DNA of 64,000 nucleotides, from contig NZ_RDTE01000003.1 in assembly GCF_004125265.1 (NCBI RefSeq), forward strand, positions 2,852,001-2,916,000. Reading direction: 5' to 3'. The notes under the pieces are model-generated. The model had not been told where the DNA came from and ran no database searches. It saw only the letters and a program-made list of their open reading frames with translations. Below are positions 8,132 through 16,812 of this stretch, piece by piece. How positions within the stretch are numbered: position 1 is the first letter of the stretch; each line of letters opens with the position of its first letter. Position numbers and translations under genes: made by a program. This DNA is from Streptomyces lydicus (GTDB taxonomy: Bacteria > Actinomycetota > Actinomycetes > Streptomycetales > Streptomycetaceae).

Positions 8132-11100
8132 GTGTCGCTACAGTCCCCCAACAGCTCGAGCATCTCGACCGACCAAGAGGGGCAGGGTAAGAACCCTGCC
8201 GCCGCGTTCGGTCCCAATGAGTGGCTCGTCGACGAGATCTACCAGCAGTACCTCCAGGACCCGAACTCGGTAGACCGAGCCTGGTGGGACTTCTTCGCCG
8301 ACTACAAGCCGGGCGGCGCCACCGCGCCGGGCCAGCCGGCGGAGGGCTCTGCCCCCGCTCCGGCCGCCCCGGCGCAGTCGTCCCCGGCGGCGCCCGCCGC
8401 CGCCGAGCCGAAGCCTGCTGCCGCCGCGCCGGCCACCCCGGCGAAGCCGGCCGCGAGCGCGCCGGCCCCGGCCAAGGCCGCTCCGGCGAAGGCCGCCCCG
8501 GCCAAGCCGGCCGCCAAGGCCTCCCCCCAGAAGGCCGACGGCGAGGTCACCGCCGGTCCCGAGTTCGTCACGCTGCGCGGCCCGTCGGCCGCCGTTGCGA
8601 AGAACATGAACGCCTCCCTGGAGCTGCCGACGGCCACGTCCGTCCGCGCGGTCCCGGTGAAGCTGCTCTTCGACAACCGCATCGTGATCAACAACCACCT
8701 CAAGCGCGCCCGCGGTGGGAAGGTCTCCTTCACCCACCTCATCGGGTACGCGATGGTGCAGGCCCTCAAGGCCATGCCGTCGATGAACCACTCCTTCGCG
8801 GAGAAGGACGGCAAGCCGACGCTGGTCAAGCCCGAGCACGTCAACCTCGGTCTGGCCATCGACCTGGTGAAGCCGAACGGCGACCGCCAGCTCGTCGTCG
8901 CCGCCATCAAGAAGGCCGAGACGCTGACCTTCTTCGAGTTCTGGCAGGCCTACGAGGACATCGTCCGCCGGGCCCGCGACAACAAGCTCACGATGGACGA
9001 CTTCACCGGAGTCACCGCGTCGCTGACGAACCCCGGCGGCATCGGCACCGTGCACTCCGTGCCGCGCCTGATGCCCGGCCAGTCCATGATCATGGGCGTC
9101 GGCGCGATGGACTACCCCGCGGAGTTCCAGGGCACCTCCCAGGACGCCCTGAACAAGCTGGGTGTCTCCAAGGTCATGACGCTGACCAGCACCTATGACC
9201 ACCGGGTGATCCAGGGCGCCGCCTCCGGCGAGTTCCTGCGCATCATGAGCCAGCTGCTGCTCGGCGAGAACGGCTTCTTCGACGACATCTTCAAGTCGCT
9301 GCGGATTCCGTACGAGCCGGTCCGCTGGCTGCGCGACATCGACGTCTCGCACGACGACGACGTCACCAAGGCCGCGCGGGTCTTCGAGCTGATCCACTCC
9401 TACCGGGTCCGCGGCCACGTCATGGCCGACACCGACCCGCTGGAGTACCACCAGCGCAAGCACCCCGACCTCGACATCACCGAGCACGGCCTCACCCTGT
9501 GGGACCTGGAGCGCGAGTTCGCGGTCGGCGGCTTCTCCGGCAAGTCCATGATGAAGCTGCGCGACATCCTGGGCGTGCTGCGCGACTCGTACTGCCGCAC
9601 CACCGGCATCGAGTTCATGCACATCCAGGACCCCAAGCAGCGCCAGTGGATCCAGGACCGGGTCGAGCGCTCGCACAAGTCGCCCGAGCGCGAGGAGCAG
9701 CTGCGCATCCTGCGCCGGCTGAACTCCGCCGAGGCGTTCGAGACGTTCCTGCAGACGAAGTACGTCGGCCAGAAGCGCTTCTCGCTGGAGGGCGGCGAGT
9801 CCGTCATCCCGCTGCTGGACGCGGTCATCGACTCCGCGGCCGAATCGCGCCTGGACGAGTGCGTCATCGGCATGGCCCACCGCGGCCGCCTGAACGTCCT
9901 CGCCAACATCGTCGGCAAGTCCTACGCGCAGATCTTCCGCGAGTTCGAGGGCAACCTCGACCCGAAGTCGATGCACGGCTCCGGCGACGTGAAGTACCAC
10001 CTGGGCGCCGAGGGCACCTTCACGGGCCTCGACGGTGAGCAGATCAAGGTCTCGCTGACCGCCAACCCCTCCCACCTGGAGGCCGTGGACCCGGTCGTCG
10101 AGGGTGTGGCGCGCGCCAAGCAGGACATCATCAACAAGGGCGGCACGGACTTCACGGTCCTGCCGATCCAACTGCACGGTGACGCGGCCTTCGCGGGCCA
10201 GGGCGTGGTCGCGGAGACGCTGAACATGTCCCAGCTGCGCGGCTACCGCACCGGCGGCACGGTGCACGTGGTCATCAACAACCAGGTCGGCTTCACCGCC
10301 GCCCCGGAGTCGTCGCGTTCGTCCATGTACGCCACCGACGTGGCCCGCATGATCGAGGCGCCGATCTTCCACGTGAACGGCGACGACCCCGAGGCCGTCG
10401 TCCGCGTTGCCCGTCTGGCCTTCGAGTTCCGCCAGGCGTTCAACAAGGACGTCGTCATCGACCTGATCTGCTACCGCCGCCGCGGTCACAACGAGTCGGA
10501 CAACCCGGCCTTCACCCAGCCGCTGATGTACGACCTGATCGACAAGAAGCGCTCGGTGCGCAAGCTCTACACCGAGTCCCTGATCGGTCGCGGCGACATC
10601 ACGCTGGAAGAGGCCGAGCAGGCGTTGCAGGACTTCCAGGGCCAGCTGGAGAAGGTCTTCACCGAGGTCCGCGACGCCACGACGACGCCGGCCGCCCCCG
10701 AGGTGCCGCAGCCCAAGGCCGAGTTCCCGGTCTACGTGGACACCGCGATCTCCCAGGAGGTCGTCAAGCGGATCGCCGAGTCGCAGGTCAACATCCCCGA
10801 GCGGGTCACCGTCCACCCGCGTCTGCTGCCCCAGCTGCAGCGCCGCGCGGCCCAGGTCGAGGACGACACCATCGACTGGGGCATGGGCGAGACCCTGGCC
10901 ATCGGTTCGCTGCTGATGGAGGGCACCCCGGTCCGGCTCGCCGGCCAGGACTCCCGCCGCGGCACCTTCGGCCAGCGCCACGCGGTGCTGATCGACCGGG
11001 AGACCGGCGACGACTTCACCCCGCTGCTCTACCTCTCCGAGGACCAGGCCCGCTTCAACGTCTACGACTCGCTGCTGAGCGAGTACGCGGCGATGGGCTT

Positions 11101-11920
11101 CGAGTACGGCTACTCCCTGGCCCGCCCGGAGGCGCTGGTCATGTGGGAGGCGCAGTTCGGTGACTTCGTCAACGGCGCCCAGACCGTCGTCGACGAGTTC
11201 ATCTCCTCGGCGGAGCAGAAGTGGGGCCAGACGTCCGGCGTCACCCTGCTGCTCCCGCACGGCTACGAGGGCCAGGGCCCGGACCACTCCTCGGCCCGGA
11301 TCGAGCGCTTCCTCCAGCTGTGCGCGCAGAACAACATGACGGTCGCGGCGCCGACCCTGCCGTCGAACTACTTCCACCTGCTGCGCTGGCAGGTCCACAA
11401 CCCGCACCACAAGCCGCTGGTCGTCTTCACCCCGAAGTCGATGCTGCGTCTGAAGGCCGCGGCGTCGGCGACGGAAGAGTTCACGACGGGCGGCTTCCGC
11501 CCCGTCATCGGTGACTCCACGGTCAAGGCCGAGGATGTCCGCAAGGTCATCTTCTGCTCCGGCAAGGTCTACTACGACCTGGAGGCCGAGCGCGAGAAGC
11601 GCGGCGCGAACGACACCGCGATCATCCGCATCGAGCGCCTCTACCCGCTTCCCGGCAAGGAGCTCCAGGCGGAGATCGCCAAGTTCCCGAACGCCGAGAA
11701 GTACCTGTGGACCCAGGAAGAGCCGGCGAACCAGGGTGCGTGGCCGTTCCTCGGCCTCAACCTGATCGACCACCTCGACCTGGCCGTCGGTGCCGATGTC
11801 CCGCACGGCGAGCGCCTGCGCCGCATCTCGCGGCCGCACTCCTCGTCGCCGGCCGTCGGCTCCGCCAAGCGCCACCAGGCGGAGCAGGCACAGCTGGTCG
11901 CGGAGGCCTTCGACGCCTGA
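8132..11920 (+). CDS. kgd: Multifunctional 2-oxoglutarate dehydrogenase/decarboxylase
   Basis: At 1262 residues this is the fused actinobacterial type. Residues about 25-65 match the oxoglutarate dehydrogenase N-terminal helix ([18 protein letters not shown]). An Ala/Pro/Lys-rich linker reaches about residue 140, then an E2-type acyltransferase domain with its catalytic His near residue 356 (YDHRVIQGA), and the thiamine-diphosphate E1 domain with [13 protein letters not shown] near 578, GDAAFAGQG near 683 and [12 protein letters not shown]. No lipoyl domain is present, as in the family. It acts in the TCA cycle with separate E2 and E3 partners. Mycobacterial homologues are inhibited by GarA; nothing here tests that. 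Starts at GTG 8132 with a weak ribosome site. Confidence 0.96.
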   Translation: MSLQSPNSSSISTDQEGQGKNPAAAFGPNEWLVDEIYQQYLQDPNSVDRAWWDFFADYKPGGATAPGQPAEGSAPAPAAPAQSSPAAPAAAEPKPAAAAPATPAKPAASAPAPAKAAPAKAAPAKPAAKASPQKADGEVTAGPEFVTLRGPSAAVAKNMNASLELPTATSVRAVPVKLLFDNRIVINNHLKRARGGKVSFTHLIGYAMVQALKAMPSMNHSFAEKDGKPTLVKPEHVNLGLAIDLVKPNGDRQLVVAAIKKAETLTFFEFWQAYEDIVRRARDNKLTMDDFTGVTASLTNPGGIGTVHSVPRLMPGQSMIMGVGAMDYPAEFQGTSQDALNKLGVSKVMTLTSTYDHRVIQGAASGEFLRIMSQLLLGENGFFDDIFKSLRIPYEPVRWLRDIDVSHDDDVTKAARVFELIHSYRVRGHVMADTDPLEYHQRKHPDLDITEHGLTLWDLEREFAVGGFSGKSMMKLRDILGVLRDSYCRTTGIEFMHIQDPKQRQWIQDRVERSHKSPEREEQLRILRRLNSAEAFETFLQTKYVGQKRFSLEGGESVIPLLDAVIDSAAESRLDECVIGMAHRGRLNVLANIVGKSYAQIFREFEGNLDPKSMHGSGDVKYHLGAEGTFTGLDGEQIKVSLTANPSHLEAVDPVVEGVARAKQDIINKGGTDFTVLPIQLHGDAAFAGQGVVAETLNMSQLRGYRTGGTVHVVINNQVGFTAAPESSRSSMYATDVARMIEAPIFHVNGDDPEAVVRVARLAFEFRQAFNKDVVIDLICYRRRGHNESDNPAFTQPLMYDLIDKKRSVRKLYTESLIGRGDITLEEAEQALQDFQGQLEKVFTEVRDATTTPAAPEVPQPKAEFPVYVDTAISQEVVKRIAESQVNIPERVTVHPRLLPQLQRRAAQVEDDTIDWGMGETLAIGSLLMEGTPVRLAGQDSRRGTFGQRHAVLIDRETGDDFTPLLYLSEDQARFNVYDSLLSEYAAMGFEYGYSLARPEALVMWEAQFGDFVNGAQTVVDEFISSAEQKWGQTSGVTLLLPHGYEGQGPDHSSARIERFLQLCAQNNMTVAAPTLPSNYFHLLRWQVHNPHHKPLVVFTPKSMLRLKAAASATEEFTTGGFRPVIGDSTVKAEDVRKVIFCSGKVYYDLEAEREKRGANDTAIIRIERLYPLPGKELQAEIAKFPNAEKYLWTQEEPANQGAWPFLGLNLIDHLDLAVGADVPHGERLRRISRPHSSSPAVGSAKRHQAEQAQLVAEAFDA

Positions 11921-11955
11921 GGCGTCGGGCCGCCGGCGTGACCGGTGGTGAAACA

Positions 11956-11993
11956 GCGGAAGGGCCCGTCCCCGGTGGGGCGGGCCCTTCCGC
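11956..11993. terminator. Strong hairpin terminator after kgd
   Basis: A perfect 13-bp stem (GCGGAAGGGCCCG with CGGGCCCTTCCGC), extended inward by four more G-C pairs across a one-base bulge and closed by a GGT loop. It lies 35 bases after the kgd stop and before the convergent fxsT-like gene, so it may act in both directions. Confidence 0.85.
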
Positions 11994-12015
11994 ATGCCGC
12001 GTTCTGACGCGGGGG

Positions 12016-15000
12016 CTAGACCGGCTGCGGTTCGAAGTCCCAGTACGGGCGGCGGCGGCGCCGGGCGGAGAGGGTGTGCGGGTGCTCGGCGCCCAGCGTC
12101 CCGGAGAGCTGCCCGATGGCCTCCTGCTCCAGCTTCGCTGCCTCCTGGCCACGGCGCAGGGCGCGCAGGTCCTCGGCGAGTGCGGTCTTCGCGGAGAGGG
12201 TCAGCGGGTGGGTGTCGCCCAGCGCCGCCCTGGCGCGCTCCAGTGTGGCGCGGCCCAGCTCCACGGCGCCCTCCTCGTCGTCCACCCGGTTACGGGCGGC
12301 ACCGGCGTTCAGCGCACAGCCCAGCGTCCAGGGATGGTCGGGGCCCATCGCCTCGGTCATCCCGCCCAGCGCCCGGTCCGCGAGGTCCAGCGCCTGTGCC
12401 GGGTCCCCGAACTCGGCACGGACCAGCCCGACGTTTCCCAGGGCGCCGACGGTGTACGGATGGCGCTCGCCGGCCAGCGCCCGGTAGCGCTCGGCGACCT
12501 CCTCGGCGAGGTCGCGGGCGTGCCCGAGGTCGCCGTGCTCCCGCAGGAAGGTGGCGTGGTCCGCGCGCACCATCAGCGTCTCGGGGTGACGGGGGCCCTG
12601 CACCCGGCGGGAGCGCTCGACGAGGTCGGCCAGCAGCGTGGCGGCGCGGGCGGTGTCGCCGGAGCGGCGCAGGCACAGCGCGAGGTTGTGCTCGGCGCGC
12701 AGCGTCTGCGGGGTGTGCGGGCCCATCACCTGCAGATGCAGCCGGGCGTTGAGCTCCTGGGCGGAGGTGGCGTCGCGGTAGCGGCCGAGCAGGCGCAGCG
12801 TACGGGCGTAGGCGGTGCCCGCGTTGAGCGTGAGGTGGTGCCGGGCGCGCAGCTCGCGCTCCCTGAAGGCCAGCACCTCGCGGTGGGTGACCAGCGCTTC
12901 CTCGTAGCGGCCGAGCAGCGCCAGGACCGTGCCGAGGTTGTGCCGCGAGGAGAGGGTGCGAGGGGCCTCCGGGCCCAGCAGGTCGGTATAGGCCCGCCAG
13001 ACGGCGTCGAAGAGGTCATAGGCCTGCTCGTACGCGCCCAGCGCGATCAGGGTGCCGGCCAGGCCGTCCTGCGCCCGCAGCAGGTCGGCATCGGCCGCGT
13101 CCCGCTCGGTGGCGAGCTGGTCGACGACGGCGCTGCCGACCGCCTCGGCCTCGCGGTAGCGGCCGAGCCTGCGCAGCATGTTGGCGTGCTGGTGGGTGAG
13201 GACGAGCATGGTGCGCTGGGTGGCCGCTAGGCGGGTGCGCCAGCGGGACATGAACTGTTCGCACAGCCGCAGGCCCATGCGGTACTCGCCGCGGACCCGG
13301 AGGTATTCGACGCAGTTGAGCAGCAGTTGCTGGACCGCGGGTTCGGGGCTGTCGAGGACGCCGGCCGGCTCCAGATGCGGGATGAGTTCGGCGTAGCGCT
13401 CCCAGCAGCGGGTGTCGGCGGGGTTCTGCGGGTCGGCGGTGACCAGCACCCGGCAGGCCGTCGCCGCCATCAGGTCGCGCTCGTCCTCGGTCATGTCACT
13501 GCGCAGGAACCGGTGGTAGAGCCGGTGCATCAGCGCGGTCTCCACGGCCGGGTCGGCGTCCTCGGAGACCTGGTAGTCGAGGCGTACGGCGGTGGATTCG
13601 GTCAGCCGGCGCAGGGCGGTGTTCCAGCTGATCGGCTCGGCGGCCAGGTCGGCGAGGTGTTCGGGCAGGTCGCCGCGGCGGGCCTGGGCGAGCATCGGGA
13701 CGGGGATGGTGTCCGGGGCGAAGAACGCGAACAGCTTGAGGAGTTCGACCGCGGCGGGGCTGCGTTCGCGCAGGGTGTTGAGGGTTATGGCCCAGCTGGT
13801 CTGGAAGGCCATGGGGTAGTCGGAGGAGATCCGGATGCCGACCAGGCTGGGCTCACCGCGGCGGATCAGCTCGATGTACTCCTTGGGGGACATCGGGTTG
13901 GCGTCGAGCCAGGCGGCGGTCTGGGCGAGCAGCAGCGGCAGGTCCTGGACGGCGTCGGAGAGCAGATCGGCCTCCATCGGCGTCAGCCGCGGTGCCCGCC
14001 GCCGGGCGTAGGCGACGCTCTCGGCGCGCCGGAAGGGCAGGACCTCGATCTCCTGGGCGCTGCCGGAGCCCGACCAGTCGCGGGTGAGGGTGGTGATCAG
14101 GACATGGCCGCGGCCGTCGGGGACCAGGTCCTCGATCTGCTCCATGTCGTCGGCGCTGTCGAAGATCAGCAGCCAGCGGCGGTAGGGGCGGCCGACGCGC
14201 AGCGCCTCGTGGACGGCGCGGATGCGGTCGCCCAGCTCCCGGCCGACGGGCAGGCCGAGCCGGGTGGCGAGTTCGGCGAGCTGCTCGCGGGCGGCGCCGC
14301 GGTTGGTGGCGCTGATCCACCACACCACGTCGTAGTCGTTGCCGAAGCGGTGGGCGTACTCGGCGGCGATCTGGCTCTTGCCGACGCCGGAGGTGCCGTA
14401 GAGCGCGATACGGGTCTCCAGCGGCGGGCCCGCACCGGCCCCGGAGCCGGCCAGCTTGCCGTGCAGCTCTTCGAGGACGTTGTCGCGGCCGGTGAAGCGG
14501 TTGTTGCGGCGCGGGATGTTCCACACCTCGGGCGGGTTGTTCGGGAAGCGGGGCGCGCCGGGCGCCTCCTCGTCCACGGCCCGGCCCTGCCCGGCGATGC
14601 CGAGCCGCTGCAGCACCCGGCGGTTGGCCTCGCGGGCGTCCAGGTCGCGCAGGTCGGCGGGCCGCAGCAGGGACGCGGTGGCGGGCAGCGACTGGGTGGC
14701 CACGCTCACCGCGGCGAACCGGTCGGCGTGCGGGGAAACCACCTCGCGCAGCGCGGTCGTCCACTCCTCCTGTGTCTTGGGGCCGAGCCGGAAGTACCAG
14801 TCGTCGAGCACGATCAGCAGCCGGCCCTCGGCCTCCAGCAGCCCCGACAGCTCCGCCACCAGCGCGGTGTCCGCCCGGGGGTCCCAGCGCAGCAGGGTGG
14901 TGCCGTGGCCCTGCGCTTCCAGCTGGTGGGAGATCCACGCCGCCCAGGGCCGGGTGAAGCCCGCATAGCTGATGGTGATGTGCTCGTGGGAACCGCTGGG

Positions 15001-15027
15001 ACCGGAAAAGGTGGTCTGCTCGACCAT
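12016..15027 (-). CDS. fxsT: FxsT-type TIR-NB-ARC-TPR protein
   Basis: A 1003-residue STAND-type NTPase. Residues about 15-130 look like a TIR/SEFIR domain (ITISYAGFTRPWAAW, LLRWDPRADT, LLIVLDDWYF). An NB-ARC ATPase follows, with P-loop GTSGVGKS at 211-218 and Walker B LLIFDSADD near 290. From about residue 560 to the end are helical tetratricopeptide repeats of the kinesin-light-chain type (for example RTLSSRHNLGTVLALLGRY). This architecture matches proteins annotated as FxSxx-COOH system tetratricopeptide repeat protein. ATG 15025-15027 has AGGGAGA seven bases upstream. It is the last gene of the minus-strand locus, 132 bases after the radical SAM gene. A sensor or effector role is inferred. 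Confidence 0.85.
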   Translation of the reverse strand: MVEQTTFSGPSGSHEHITISYAGFTRPWAAWISHQLEAQGHGTTLLRWDPRADTALVAELSGLLEAEGRLLIVLDDWYFRLGPKTQEEWTTALREVVSPHADRFAAVSVATQSLPATASLLRPADLRDLDAREANRRVLQRLGIAGQGRAVDEEAPGAPRFPNNPPEVWNIPRRNNRFTGRDNVLEELHGKLAGSGAGAGPPLETRIALYGTSGVGKSQIAAEYAHRFGNDYDVVWWISATNRGAAREQLAELATRLGLPVGRELGDRIRAVHEALRVGRPYRRWLLIFDSADDMEQIEDLVPDGRGHVLITTLTRDWSGSGSAQEIEVLPFRRAESVAYARRRAPRLTPMEADLLSDAVQDLPLLLAQTAAWLDANPMSPKEYIELIRRGEPSLVGIRISSDYPMAFQTSWAITLNTLRERSPAAVELLKLFAFFAPDTIPVPMLAQARRGDLPEHLADLAAEPISWNTALRRLTESTAVRLDYQVSEDADPAVETALMHRLYHRFLRSDMTEDERDLMAATACRVLVTADPQNPADTRCWERYAELIPHLEPAGVLDSPEPAVQQLLLNCVEYLRVRGEYRMGLRLCEQFMSRWRTRLAATQRTMLVLTHQHANMLRRLGRYREAEAVGSAVVDQLATERDAADADLLRAQDGLAGTLIALGAYEQAYDLFDAVWRAYTDLLGPEAPRTLSSRHNLGTVLALLGRYEEALVTHREVLAFRERELRARHHLTLNAGTAYARTLRLLGRYRDATSAQELNARLHLQVMGPHTPQTLRAEHNLALCLRRSGDTARAATLLADLVERSRRVQGPRHPETLMVRADHATFLREHGDLGHARDLAEEVAERYRALAGERHPYTVGALGNVGLVRAEFGDPAQALDLADRALGGMTEAMGPDHPWTLGCALNAGAARNRVDDEEGAVELGRATLERARAALGDTHPLTLSAKTALAEDLRALRRGQEAAKLEQEAIGQLSGTLGAEHPHTLSARRRRRPYWDFEPQPV

Positions 15028-15159
15028 GCGACCGTCTCCCTGGGATGCGATGGTGCGCGCTGCAGAGGCTGTCCCGTCCGGCACGCCCTGGCACTTCGGC
15101 ACGATAGCCCAAGTGTCCCCCCATATGACGACAGTGCGTCAGGACAGGTCGACGGCACG

Positions 15160-16317
15160 TCAGTTGAGGGCGATCGTGGCGTCCAGCCGGGCCGCGATAT
15201 GCCGTATCAGGCGTTCCAGGTCGGCGCAGTAGACGGACGGGTGGGCGAATCCGCCGGTGTCCGCGCGGTAGCGGTGCGCGTAGTTGCCGCCGCCGCACAC
15301 CTCCACCAGGGCGCAGCCGCGGCACTGTGCCCCGAGGCCGTCCCGGCCGCTGCGGCGGGCGGCCATGCCGGGGTGGGCCAGGGCCTCGTCGAAGGTGTGG
15401 TGGAAGACGTCGAGGCCGGTGGCGGCGGCGCCCTCGTAGGTGGATTTGAGCGAGTCCACCTGTTCGATGGCGCCGTCGGTGTCGACGACCAGGGCGACGA
15501 CGGGGGAGAGACCGACCGCCTCGCTGGAGCTGGGGCGGCCCAGGAGGAGGCCGAGGATTTCGGTGAACACCCGCACCCGGGGTCCGGGGCCGCCGTCCCA
15601 CCAGAGGTCGAAGACGGTGCACAGCCAGTCGCCGTACGGGGTGCGGCCGGCCGCGGGCCCGGTGCCGGCGGGGGGAGGGCTGGACCAGTTGGCGTGCGGG
15701 AGGAGGAAGTCGACCATCGGGGGGTCCAGGGCACGCAGCGAGTCGTGGACCTCGGCGGGGTCGGCGGTGATGTCGATGGTGCACAGGATGCCGGCGAAGG
15801 CGTCGGGCCGGTCACGGAGCAGGCGTAGCGCGCGGGAGACCGCGGGCCAGGAGGGCCGCCCGGCGTGGTCGGTCCGGCGGCGGTTGAGGCCGGGCGTGCC
15901 GCCGTCCAGGCTGAGGCCGAGCCGGAATCCGGCGGCCGCGAGGGTGTCGATCCGCTCCCGGGTGAGGAGCGTGCCGTTGGTCTGCAGACCGAATTCGGCG
16001 GTGCAGCCGCCGGGCAGCGCGGCGCGGATCGCGGCGGCCTGCTCCAGGAGCGGGCCGGGGCCGGTGAGCAGCGGTTCACCGCCGTGCAGGTCGATACGGA
16101 CCTCGCGCAGCCGGTGGGTGCGGGCGTGTTCGGCGATGCGCAGGGCGGTCTGCCGGACGGTGGCGGCAGGGACGGTCGGCGGGCGGGTGCGCCAGCTGCG
16201 GTCGGGGCCGGTGTAGATGTAGCAGTAGGTGCAGGCGAGGTTGCAGCGGCTGTGGACCTTCAGGACGAACTGCCGGAAGGGTACGACGGCCGTCCGGCCG
16301 GTCTTCTCCCCCGCCAC
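15160..16317 (-). CDS. fxsB: FxsB-type radical SAM/SPASM peptide maturase
   Basis: A 385-residue radical SAM enzyme with the cluster motif CNLACTYC (Cys 25, 29, 32), the HGGEPLL strand, LQTNGTLLT, and a C-terminal SPASM region (CRGC at 332/335, C341, C364) for auxiliary iron-sulfur clusters. The family installs carbon-carbon cyclophane links between an aromatic side chain and a nearby beta-carbon in small precursor peptides; acting on the 72-residue peptide encoded just upstream is inferred. The HExxH domain fused to some FxsB proteins is absent. GTG 16315-16317 was chosen because AGGGGG lies about eight bases upstream; a TTG at 16440 lacks a ribosome site. Confidence 0.85.
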   Translation of the reverse strand: MAGEKTGRTAVVPFRQFVLKVHSRCNLACTYCYIYTGPDRSWRTRPPTVPAATVRQTALRIAEHARTHRLREVRIDLHGGEPLLTGPGPLLEQAAAIRAALPGGCTAEFGLQTNGTLLTRERIDTLAAAGFRLGLSLDGGTPGLNRRRTDHAGRPSWPAVSRALRLLRDRPDAFAGILCTIDITADPAEVHDSLRALDPPMVDFLLPHANWSSPPPAGTGPAAGRTPYGDWLCTVFDLWWDGGPGPRVRVFTEILGLLLGRPSSSEAVGLSPVVALVVDTDGAIEQVDSLKSTYEGAAATGLDVFHHTFDEALAHPGMAARRSGRDGLGAQCRGCALVEVCGGGNYAHRYRADTGGFAHPSVYCADLERLIRHIAARLDATIALN

Positions 16318-16418
16318 GGCATCGCCCCCTGCACTCGCCCCGCACCCGTCCGCCTGCGTCGAGGTACGGGATCGACAGCTCCCGCCCGCTGACTGGTACT
16401 TGGCTCGGCCCTCGGCCG

Positions 16419-16453
16419 GGGAACCTGATTCCCTCGGCAACTGGCCGGTTCCC
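16419..16453. terminator. Hairpin between peptide gene and radical SAM gene
   Basis: A 7-bp stem (GGGAACC with GGTTCCC) with a 21-base loop, about 36 bases after the peptide stop codon. It could act as a partial terminator or mRNA stabiliser that raises peptide level over downstream enzyme. This arrangement is common in RiPP operons. Function here is inferred. Confidence 0.4.
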
Positions 16454-16488
16454 TTGCACGTTTGCCCAAAAACCGTCGTTCTCGCCTG

Positions 16489-16707
16489 TCAATGCAAGGC
16501 TTTTTCCGGGCCGTCCTCGTAGTACGCCACGGCCTCGTCCGCCGACGGCCAGTTGCGCAGCAGCAGTGCCGCCACCTCTCCCAGCACCGCGTGATCCGTC
16601 CGCGCCGCCAGAACGCCCACGTCAACCCCGGCGAAATCCGGCAGCCGCTCGGCCGACGGCCCCGGCCGCGCGGCCACCGCCGGTTCGGTGCGGGGGGTAG
16701 TCGCCAC
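16489..16707 (-). CDS. Putative cyclophane-RiPP precursor peptide (FxsA-like)
   Basis: A 72-residue peptide from GTG 16705-16707, with AGAGGAGA five bases upstream. Residues 1-20 are Pro/Ala-rich. Residues 22-52 (LPDFAGVDVGVLAARTDHAV and on) form a predicted helical leader typical of FxsA-like peptides that precede fxsB. The C-terminus reads AVAYYEDGPEKALH, so the family-defining terminal FxSxx is absent. Candidate modification residues are Tyr62, Tyr63, Glu64 and Asp65; a Tyr-x-Asp cyclophane would be the simplest expectation. It sits between the vWA gene and the radical SAM gene on the same strand with hairpins on both sides. Precursor role is inferred from position, size and leader-like sequence. 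Confidence 0.65.
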   Translation of the reverse strand: MATTPRTEPAVAARPGPSAERLPDFAGVDVGVLAARTDHAVLGEVAALLLRNWPSADEAVAYYEDGPEKALH

Positions 16708-16737
16708 GCTGCTCTCCTCTGGGCCGGCTGGACGGGT

Positions 16738-16767
16738 GTGTTCCCGGACTCCCGTCCACGGAAACAC
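16738..16767. promoter_or_regulatory. Hairpin upstream of precursor peptide gene
   Basis: GTGTTCCCG pairs with CGGAAACAC (9 bp with one mismatch, 12-base loop) in the 105-base spacer between the vWA stop and the peptide ribosome site. It might attenuate read-through or mark a processed 5' end. Function is unproven. Confidence 0.3.
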
Positions 16768-16812
16768 GTTCCGGTGCGGACGGCCAGGCAGCCGGACGGG
16801 CGCCCGGGGCGC

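Noticed and set aside
8138..11995. 1285-codon minus-strand open frame across kgd
   Set aside because: Antisense shadow of a highly biased gene; the kgd frame carries all catalytic motifs.
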